Assembly (NCBI GenBank): GCA_022360015.1
Contig: JAKSDQ010000264.1
Location: 1 to 64,000 of the forward strand
Direction of reading: 5' to 3'
DNA: 64,000 nt
Origin: Cytophagales bacterium
GTDB lineage: Bacteria; Bacteroidota; Bacteroidia; Cytophagales; Cyclobacteriaceae
A program made the translations under genes and the position numbers. This document shows positions 57,412-64,000 of this stretch, piece by piece. Each line of letters begins with the position of its first letter. Positions within the stretch are counted from its first letter, which is position 1. The notes beneath the pieces were generated by a model. The model saw only the letters and a program-made list of their open reading frames with translations, made no database searches and was not told where the DNA came from.

Positions 57412-60000
57412 ATGAAGCATTTCTTAGCGGGCGTGTGGCCGGGAAGACTATATAAACATTTAGCATTTATTCTTTTTCTTACAGGGTTTGTCGTTTACTC
57501 GACACAAGCCCAAAAACAAAATCAGAAAGGAAAAAACAAAGAAAAACCTCCCACCATTGAGGAGTTGGTCGAATCCTCGAGAAAGTTCGAGGGTTTATTT
57601 ACCATTTATCAGGATACGATCACAGGCACACTGCAATTGCTGGTATCAGATAAACAACTGCATAAAGAGTTTATTTATTTCAGCCAGGTTGCCAATGGTG
57701 TCGCAGATGCTGCCACCTTTAGAGGTGCCTATAAAGCGTCCAAGGTATTCAAAATCACCAAATATTTCGATAAGCTGCAATTTGAATTTCAAAACACCTC
57801 CTTTTATCATGATCCTGCACATCCACTAAGTAAGGCTGCAGATGCCAATATCAGTAACAGTATCGTAGAAAGCGAGAAGATCCTGGCCAGTGATGAGCAT
57901 ACCGGCCGTTACCTCATTAAAGCAGATAATTTGTTCCTGACCGAAACTTTATCACAGATCAAACCTGCCAAGCTTCCCTTTTTACAATTCTTCTCATTTA
58001 GCCTGGGCACGCTTGATAAAAAGAAAACAAGGGTAAATCAGATCCGAAGTTATCCTAAAAATACTGACGTAGCCGTTGAATATGTTTATAGCAAATCTTC
58101 GGTATTAAACCCCGGAAGCAAAGCCATTACCGACGCCAGAAACGTAAGCATCGACATCTGGCACAGTTTCGTTGAAATGCCTGAAAATGATTATCAGCCG
58201 CGTTATGATGATCCCAGGGTCGGTTATTTTACCACCCAGGTGAACGACATGACCTCCACCAGCGCTACCCCATACCGCGATCTCATTCACCGCTGGCATT
58301 TGCAAAGAAAGGATCCCTCGGCTCGTCTTTCAGAGCCGGTAGAACCGATAACCTGGTGGATAGAAAATACCACCCCTCACAACCTGAGGCCCATCATAAA
58401 AAAGGCCGGAGAAAAATGGAATGAGATTTTTGAATCAATTGGTTATAAAAACGCCATAGTGATAAAGGAACAGCCGGACAGCGCCGAATGGGATGCCGGT
58501 GATATCCAATACAATGTGATACGCTGGGTTTCCTCCCCAAATCCGAGATTCAGCGGCTATGGACCCAGCTTTGTCAACCCGCGTACAGGACAGATTCTGG
58601 GGGCTGATATTACCCTGGAATACACTACCTTGTCACAGCAATTAAAAGGAGAAAAAGTTTTTGAAAAAGCCGGGCTCTCACTTCACGAGTCACAAGGACC
58701 GTTATCAGGCGCAGAAGACCATCAATATACGCATTGTACATTCAGCACCTATGCCCAGACCCAAAATCAGTTTGGGCAGATCGCGCTCAGTGCCATTGGA
58801 AAATCGGAATTTGATAATAACAGAATGATAGAAGAATATCTGTACTTCCTGATATTACATGAACTGGGGCATACACTAGGGCTTAATCACAACATGAAAG
58901 CCAGCCAATTGCACACCCTGTCAGATTTAAACGATCCAAAAGTCACCGAAAGTTTGGGGTTGGTGGGTTCTGTGATGGACTATCCGGCTATAAACTTCTC
59001 ACCGGACCGGGATAAGCAAGGGCAATACTGGCCGACAAGACCAGGGCCTTATGATCAGTGGGCCATTGCATTTGGCTATCAAAGCTTTGAAAATGAGGAG
59101 GGTTTGGAAAGCCTGCTAGCGCATTCGACAGATTCCACCCTGGCCTTTGGTAATGATGCAGATGACATGCGCTGGCCAGGTAAAGCTATCGACCCACGGG
59201 TTAATGTGGGGGACATGTCAAAAGATGCTATCAATTACGCCGTACAAAGAATAGAACTCACCCGGGAAGTAGCCAAAGAATTGCTGTTCAAGTACCGGAA
59301 GGAAGGGAAATCTTTTCATGAGCTTCGCAATGCCTACCTGCTTTTAACAACCCAGCAATATAACGCAGCCCACGTTATATCAAGGTACATCGGGGGAGTT
59401 TACATTGACCGTTCCTTCGCAGGACAGAATCCTGAAATAAGCCCCTTCACGCCTGTAGAAAAAGAAAAGCAAAAGCTTGCCATGGAGTCGCTGGCCAGCT
59501 ACGTATTTGCCGCCGATGCTTTTTTAGTGCCTAACGAGCTATATAATCACCTGCAAAAACAAAGAAGGGGGTATAATCATTTTAACAGTCCCGAGGATCC
59601 AAAAATACACCAAAGGATTCTGGCCATACAGGAAAGTGTGTTAAAGCATTTGTTGCACCACCACACCCTGCAAAGAATCAGTGATTCCGAATTGTATGGA
59701 AACAGTTATGCTTTACCCACATTCATGGAAGATCTCAACGACGCTATTTTTTCCGATGATATCAAAGGAGACGTCAACTCCTTCCGTCAGAATCTTCAAC
59801 TCACCTATACGAGGCAGGTTATTGCACTTCTGACCGGAAATAACAAGGATAAGTATTCGCCCAGAAGCCGTTCCATGGCCATCAATAATCTTTGGCAAAT
59901 AAAAAACTGGGTACAGATACCACAGGGTAACCTGGAAACCATTGCCCATAAAAGGCATCTCAAGCTACTGATTGATAATGCACTGGAGCAGATTCAGTAG
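57412..60000 (+). CDS. Secreted zinc metalloprotease, DUF5117/DUF5118 family (second of a tandem pair)
   Basis: 862-aa paralogue of the gene before it, colinear over the whole length. It has a signal peptide ending near STQAQ, a shorter basic stretch, the DUF5118 and DUF5117 regions, and a metzincin-like site HExxHxxGxxH (His483, Glu484, His487, His493 in HELGHTLGLNH) with GSVMDYPA downstream. The largest differences lie just after the signal peptide and around residues 415-445 before the catalytic helix. Both copies keep all catalytic residues, so both should be active. The difference before the catalytic helix may change specificity. Confidence 0.9.
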   Translation: MKHFLAGVWPGRLYKHLAFILFLTGFVVYSTQAQKQNQKGKNKEKPPTIEELVESSRKFEGLFTIYQDTITGTLQLLVSDKQLHKEFIYFSQVANGVADAATFRGAYKASKVFKITKYFDKLQFEFQNTSFYHDPAHPLSKAADANISNSIVESEKILASDEHTGRYLIKADNLFLTETLSQIKPAKLPFLQFFSFSLGTLDKKKTRVNQIRSYPKNTDVAVEYVYSKSSVLNPGSKAITDARNVSIDIWHSFVEMPENDYQPRYDDPRVGYFTTQVNDMTSTSATPYRDLIHRWHLQRKDPSARLSEPVEPITWWIENTTPHNLRPIIKKAGEKWNEIFESIGYKNAIVIKEQPDSAEWDAGDIQYNVIRWVSSPNPRFSGYGPSFVNPRTGQILGADITLEYTTLSQQLKGEKVFEKAGLSLHESQGPLSGAEDHQYTHCTFSTYAQTQNQFGQIALSAIGKSEFDNNRMIEEYLYFLILHELGHTLGLNHNMKASQLHTLSDLNDPKVTESLGLVGSVMDYPAINFSPDRDKQGQYWPTRPGPYDQWAIAFGYQSFENEEGLESLLAHSTDSTLAFGNDADDMRWPGKAIDPRVNVGDMSKDAINYAVQRIELTREVAKELLFKYRKEGKSFHELRNAYLLLTTQQYNAAHVISRYIGGVYIDRSFAGQNPEISPFTPVEKEKQKLAMESLASYVFAADAFLVPNELYNHLQKQRRGYNHFNSPEDPKIHQRILAIQESVLKHLLHHHTLQRISDSELYGNSYALPTFMEDLNDAIFSDDIKGDVNSFRQNLQLTYTRQVIALLTGNNKDKYSPRSRSMAINNLWQIKNWVQIPQGNLETIAHKRHLKLLIDNALEQIQ

Positions 60001-60030
60001 TTCCGGATAATATGAAAATCCGTACAAGGG

Positions 60031-61233
60031 TCACCCCATAAACACATTATTGTCCATACGTACACGCTTCGATAAACCCAGGGTGTTGGCTCTTACCACT
60101 TTTTCCTGGCCGTATTTGTGTTTGATGTGGTCCATAGCCTGGTATAGCCGGATCCACTCCTGGGTATCGTCAAAAAGGTCAATCTGGTAATGTCCGTGTA
60201 CCAGATTGCTGAGGCGGACACCGATAAGCCTGATGAGCAGCCGTCGATCATACAGTTTGTCAAACAGCGCCAGCGCCAGATTAATCAAGGTGTGATCAGA
60301 GGATGTATAAGGGATATGCTTCTGCCTGGTAACAGTTTCAAAGTCCGAATAGCGAATTTTAACTGTAAGGCACGAAGTAAGGTGTTTCTCCTTGCGTAAT
60401 TTGAAAGCCAGTTTTTCGATCATCGCCACAAAAAGAGCCTTGAGCTTCTGTACGTTGATAGTATCGCTGTCAAAAGTTATCTCACTGGAAATTGACTTTC
60501 TTTCGGCATAAGGAACAACGGGCGAATGATCGATACCGTGGGCCCGGTTCCATATCAGGCGGCCGTTTTTCCCTAAAATATGCTCCAGCATATTCACGGG
60601 CATCTCTCGTAAAACCTTTACTGTCCCGATCCCCATATCATTCAGAAAACGCGCAGTTTTGTCACCCAGCATAGGGATTTTCCGGATAGGCATCGGGGCC
60701 AGAAAGGCTTTTTCAGTACCTCTTATCACACGCTTTTCACCGCAGGGTTTGGCTTCGCCGGTTGCCACTTTGGAGACCATTTTATTGGCAGACAGCCCCA
60801 TGGACAGCGGCAGGCCGGTATGCTTTATAATTTTTTGCCTAAGCTCCTTTGCCCACATAAAACAACCGAAAAAGCGATCCATGCCACTGGCATCTATATA
60901 AAATTCATCAATAGAGGATTTCTCAAAAAGCGGAGCGCTATCGGCAATTATCTCTGTAACCATATGAGAATATCTGGTGTAAGCCTCCATATCACCCGAG
61001 ATGATAATGGCATCAGGGCACAACTGCTTGGCCAAAGACATAGGCATGGCTGAATGCACCCCGAACTTTCTGGTTTCATAGCTGCACGAAGCCACTACAC
61101 CTCTGCCACCATTACCACCTATTAAAAGCGGTTTACCTTTCAGGCTACTGTCAATTAAACATTCTACCGAGACAAAAAAGCTGTCCAGGTCCATATGAAT
61201 AATAGATCGGTTTTCGTTGTTAGTTTCCATCAT
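60031..61233 (-). CDS. dinB: DNA polymerase IV (Y family)
   Basis: 400-aa error-prone lesion-bypass polymerase. The catalytic acidic residues lie in IIHMDLDSFFVSVE near residue 15 and in SIDEFYIDASG near 105. YETRKFGVHSAMP and the thumb helix-hairpin-helix region (IPMLGDKTARFLNDMGIGTV) are typical. A sliding-clamp-binding motif, QIDLF, is at about 350-354, followed by about 46 residues. The gene diverges from an unknown 94-aa gene and an S24-type repressor gene, which points to damage-induced control. Confidence 0.93.
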   Translation of the reverse strand: MMETNNENRSIIHMDLDSFFVSVECLIDSSLKGKPLLIGGNGGRGVVASCSYETRKFGVHSAMPMSLAKQLCPDAIIISGDMEAYTRYSHMVTEIIADSAPLFEKSSIDEFYIDASGMDRFFGCFMWAKELRQKIIKHTGLPLSMGLSANKMVSKVATGEAKPCGEKRVIRGTEKAFLAPMPIRKIPMLGDKTARFLNDMGIGTVKVLREMPVNMLEHILGKNGRLIWNRAHGIDHSPVVPYAERKSISSEITFDSDTINVQKLKALFVAMIEKLAFKLRKEKHLTSCLTVKIRYSDFETVTRQKHIPYTSSDHTLINLALALFDKLYDRRLLIRLIGVRLSNLVHGHYQIDLFDDTQEWIRLYQAMDHIKHKYGQEKVVRANTLGLSKRVRMDNNVFMG

Positions 61234-61298
61234 TCACTACATTTCTTCCTGAAAAGAAAACTAAAGTTAAGTGTTTTTTGCTAATTATTTTAGCTTTT

Positions 61299-61348
61299 AT
61301 TAGTTTTTTGTTCAGATATTCACTAATTTTACCACAGATTATACTAAT
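61299..61348. promoter_or_regulatory. Repeated ACTAAT motifs in the dinB divergent promoter region
   Basis: Three copies of the hexamer occur: inverted ATTAGT at 61299-61304, ACTAAT at 61322-61327 and ACTAAT at 61343-61348, with centres about 23 and 21 bases apart (about two helical turns). They lie between the divergent starts of dinB and the 94-aa gene. They could be operators for the S24-type repressor encoded nearby. AT-rich chance repeats remain possible. Confidence 0.35.
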
Positions 61349-61438
61349 ATTTATAGCATAAATGGTAACACTGGGGCAAACCAGCACCCTTCTTCCGGGG
61401 GACGAAAGGGGGGTGGATTTTAATACAGTAGCACAGTT

Positions 61439-61723
61439 ATGAATGAACAACAAAAAAGCAATGGACAATTCAGTTTGAAGCTTTACAGTAAAAAATTGGC
61501 TTCGGGAAAATGCCAGGTAAAATTCTACGCAAATACCAACGATCGGAAATGTTTGTATGGTTACACGCTGGTGGAGGCTGAGGATACTTTGAAAGATGTG
61601 GTAAAAACGATTACGGAAAAGTTAAAACAAAAGCAGAAAATCGGCAGTTATTACCATGCCCATTTATTCCAGTTGGGCAAAAAACAGGAAGACTGGGCTA
61701 ACTTTATGATTTTTGAAGTTTAG
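61439..61723 (+). CDS. Small hypothetical protein in the dinB-repressor neighbourhood
   Basis: 94-aa soluble protein of no recognised family. It is basic, with strands FSLKLYSKKL..CQVKFYANTNDRKCLYGYTLVEA followed by a helix KDVVKTITEKLKQKQK and a final strand WANFMIFEV. There is no signal or membrane segment. It starts about 205 bases from the divergent dinB gene and lies 101 bases upstream of the S24 repressor gene, likely in the same transcription unit. The position suggests a link with DNA damage tolerance, but there is no direct evidence. Confidence 0.65.
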   Translation: MNEQQKSNGQFSLKLYSKKLASGKCQVKFYANTNDRKCLYGYTLVEAEDTLKDVVKTITEKLKQKQKIGSYYHAHLFQLGKKQEDWANFMIFEV

Positions 61724-61824
61724 TATAGTGTTGAAAATGTATAATTGTTAAATTTAGCCGATTCAAGCAGGTTAATGAATTTATTACAAAGTAAATAGCT
61801 AATTCCAACAAGAACAACAATCCC

Positions 61825-62613
61825 ATGACCCTAGTCAGTAAAAACATTAAATATCTGAGAAAAAAGCATGGTTATACGCAAGAACAGTTTTCAGAAAAGA
61901 TTGGTATCAAACGATCTTTACTGGGAGCCTATGAAGAAGGGCGGGCTGATCCAAGGCTCAATAACCTGATGAATATCGCGAAAGAGTTCAATATAAGTGT
62001 AGACACACTTATCAGTAAAAATGTAGCAACCACACCTGAAACTGCGCTTCATCCCCCGGAACAGTCTGATAAAAACGAGAAATTTAAGGTATTGGCCATC
62101 ACCACCGACCAGCATGATGAAGAGAATATAGAATTGATACCACAAAAAGCTTCGGCGGGATACTTAAACGGGTATGCCGATCCGGAGTACCTGAAGGAAC
62201 TGCCCAAATTCCAGCTTCCCTTTCTCCCTAAAAACAGTACCTACCGGGCTTTTGAGGTCACCGGTGACTCCATGCTTCCCCTTGAATCAGGAACGGTGGT
62301 AATCGGCAGGTATTTGGAAAGTGTTGCTGATATTGTCAATGGCAGAACCTACGTATTGGTAACGGGAAAAGAAGGCATAGTATACAAACGTGTATTTAAC
62401 TATGTTGAGGAAAATGGAAAGTTATTTTTGGTTTCTGATAATAAGGTTTATTCCCCCTATGAAATTGAAATTGGTGACGTACTGGAAGTATGGGAAGCCA
62501 AAGCATTTATCAGTGTATCTTTCCCTGAACCTGACGGTGAAATGACGCTGGAAAAACTGACTGGGATTGTTATCGATCTTCAACAGGAAGTTATCAAACT
62601 CAAAAGTCATTAA
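61825..62613 (+). CDS. LexA-like repressor: HTH-XRE plus S24 self-cleaving domain
   Basis: 262-aa regulator. Residues about 5-62 are a Cro/CI-type helix-turn-helix (NIKYLRKKHGYTQEQFSEKIGIKR). A linker follows, and then a peptidase S24 domain. The expected self-cleavage bond is Ala111-Gly112 in KASAGYLNGY. The catalytic serine is Ser149 in TGDSM, and the lysine is probably Lys188 in GIVYKRV. The spacings between site, serine and lysine (38 and 39) are close to those of LexA and UmuD. RecA-type activation after DNA damage would cleave it and release target genes, probably including dinB. A C-terminal helix extends beyond S24. Confidence 0.9.
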   Translation: MTLVSKNIKYLRKKHGYTQEQFSEKIGIKRSLLGAYEEGRADPRLNNLMNIAKEFNISVDTLISKNVATTPETALHPPEQSDKNEKFKVLAITTDQHDEENIELIPQKASAGYLNGYADPEYLKELPKFQLPFLPKNSTYRAFEVTGDSMLPLESGTVVIGRYLESVADIVNGRTYVLVTGKEGIVYKRVFNYVEENGKLFLVSDNKVYSPYEIEIGDVLEVWEAKAFISVSFPEPDGEMTLEKLTGIVIDLQQEVIKLKSH

Positions 62614-62698
62614 TGTAGGATATATACCTGAAAAAAGTTTTTTTTACAATTTACTTTATTTATTTCGTATCCATGAATGACAAAATGAAAAGGGAAAT

Positions 62699-63502
62699 AT
62701 GTTACATACCCAGGCCGGCATAATTTCACTGTTTTTTATTCTGAATTTTTCATCTTCAAAATACACCTCTCAGCTCAATGTAGTACGGGAGAATAACATC
62801 CATTTCGGAACCAACTCCCGTGTGATCAATGACTATGACCTGCAGTATTATATTGAAATCAGAGATAAAAATATGCAACCCATCGAGGGGTACATCCGAC
62901 AGACAAAAGATTTCGAGTATTATTTTAAACCATTGGATGTTTATGATTACTGGGGTAAAAAAGGAGAAGAGGATTATTATATCATTCTTAACAAAGCCAT
63001 TTATCTGATGGAGGAAAAGGTCGATTATTTTACTGAATCATTATTGACCAATGAAGGCTTTATTCAGCAGACACTACCTAAGTACAATATTACCAGGGTG
63101 GATGATAAAGAATACCACATCGAGTGCGGCACTTTCGCCCCTGATTTTGACTACAGTCTTGCCTATTTTCAGGCACCTTATACTGACCGACAAATACTTC
63201 CTGTAATCGAATATATTAAAAAGCTGAATCCTGAGCTGGGGGTACCCAAAACGCTTACATTGCAGCATAACTACAATTTCGGTAAGGTTTTGTTTCAAAA
63301 AACCTCCAAAATGTCCATAGCAGTGTTTGCTTATTATCCCTATGGGGAAAACAGGACATTGGTTTTAAATTACACCCTCAACTACGTACATAATCTTCCC
63401 CCCAAAATCATGGGTGGATATAAAATAATGATGCAGGAAATTGTAGAAGGGATGAGAGACCTGGTATTACAAACCAGGAGGGTGTGCAGGCAACGATCTT
63501 AA
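62699..63502 (+). CDS. Hypothetical exported protein
   Basis: 267-aa protein of no recognised family. The N-terminus (AGIISLFFILNFSSS) looks like a signal peptide or anchor. The mature part has mixed strands and helices, is rich in tyrosine, and includes DYDLQYYIEIRDKN and AVFAYYPYGENRTLVLNYTLNYVHNLPPKIMGG. The C-terminus is basic (RRVCRQRS). It starts 85 bases after the repressor gene and could share its transcript. The ATG at 62699 directly precedes the hydrophobic segment; an ATG at 62672 is in another frame. Confidence 0.6.
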   Translation: MLHTQAGIISLFFILNFSSSKYTSQLNVVRENNIHFGTNSRVINDYDLQYYIEIRDKNMQPIEGYIRQTKDFEYYFKPLDVYDYWGKKGEEDYYIILNKAIYLMEEKVDYFTESLLTNEGFIQQTLPKYNITRVDDKEYHIECGTFAPDFDYSLAYFQAPYTDRQILPVIEYIKKLNPELGVPKTLTLQHNYNFGKVLFQKTSKMSIAVFAYYPYGENRTLVLNYTLNYVHNLPPKIMGGYKIMMQEIVEGMRDLVLQTRRVCRQRS

Positions 63503-64000
63503 TCAATTGGAATATAACGTATTTGGTTTATGTTTTAACGCTTATTTAAGTCTAGTCGTCAAAAATACCATTCAACTGAATACGCTTTATATGATCAGGT
63601 CAGAAGATAAAAAGTAAAGAAGCTCCTTATCTATAGTAAAGCCTTTTTGTAACGCAACTTCCGGACATATTGGCTTTTAATATTACTCGGCGACTTAGAA
63701 AATAATTAAGTATTTGATAATCAAATTGTTATGCAAAAATCGAAGCCGCCTAAAAAGAGAAATTGCATTATTCTAAGGATACCTACATGCCTACAATCCA
63801 TAATAGAAAAAATCAAACCAAAGAAAATTTTGACTCAATCATTCCGGGTAATTTTTCAAGTCACCGTTTCCCAGCAATAATACTCAAATCACCTTCTGGC
63901 ATATCAGTGATTATGACCATTCCTCTATTTGAGAAACCACAGATTCTGCCTCGAAAATCCGTTTTTTCAAATCCGCAGAAGTTATTGTAAATGACTCCTT
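63503..64000. other. Right-edge region without a supported gene
   Basis: 498 bases at the window end. No frame is convincing. A plus-strand frame (63763-63990) and two short minus-strand frames (63861-63953 and 63911-64000) are open but have no supporting features. The minus-strand pair might be pieces of a decayed gene that enters from the right. Confidence 0.3.

Noticed and set aside
63861-64000. Two overlapping minus-strand frames at the right edge with protein-like stretches
   Set aside because: Each is under 35 codons with no recognised family and the right part is cut off, so a decayed gene cannot be separated from chance.

Overview
The window looks like a chromosomal segment from a Bacteroidota bacterium, most likely of the Cytophagales type. 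The signs are a SusC/SusD outer-membrane pair, a type IX secretion (T9SS) C-terminal sorting domain, DUF5916, DUF2911, DUF4197 and DUF5117-type proteins, -7 boxes of the form TAnnTTTG, weak or absent Shine-Dalgarno sequences, and a metH gene split in two. Nearly all genes are chromosomal housekeeping genes. No rRNA, CRISPR array, phage, plasmid or insertion sequence was seen.

Layout. 0-8 kb: penicillin-binding protein 1A, fabH, an exported M20 amidohydrolase, small unknown genes, murB and dCMP deaminase. 8-13 kb: a DUF2911 protein, an AI-2E-family permease, a DUF5916 outer-membrane protein and an alpha/beta hydrolase. 13-19.3 kb: purL, tRNA-Gln(TTG) and a prs-rplY-pth cluster. 19.3-29.5 kb: two lipoproteins, cinA, a 2-oxoacid dehydrogenase E2, a single-chain SpeD-SpeE polyamine enzyme, sixA, topA and a sirtuin. 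29.6-34.5 kb (minus strand): SAM-I riboswitch, homocysteine methyltransferase half of MetH, cobalamin half of MetH, metF. This is a complete methionine-methylation operon under S-adenosylmethionine control. 35-40 kb: SusD and SusC. 40-47 kb: a WbpM/CapD-like sugar dehydratase, then the operon guaA - TPR/periplasmic-binding protein - hemL. 47-50.6 kb: a hydrolase, a small gene broken by an in-frame stop, a PD40 lipoprotein and a class V aminotransferase-like enzyme. 50.9-60 kb: a T9SS-exported lamin-tail protein overlapping an arginase/agmatinase-family gene, then two tandem paralogous secreted zinc metalloproteases. 60-63.5 kb: dinB (DNA polymerase IV) diverging from a 94-aa unknown gene and a LexA-like HTH-S24 self-cleaving repressor, followed by an unknown protein.

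Points that stand out: the SpeD-SpeE fusion with cleavage and catalytic residues intact; the SAM-I riboswitch on the split metH-metF operon; the candidate damage-response module at 60-62.6 kb with repeated ACTAAT motifs in the divergent promoter region; three copies of a palindromic intergenic repeat that all lie just past gene 3' ends; and a small gene whose frame is kept on both sides of one TAA codon. No clearly undescribed large system was found. The dinB-S24 neighbourhood is the best place to look for new regulation.
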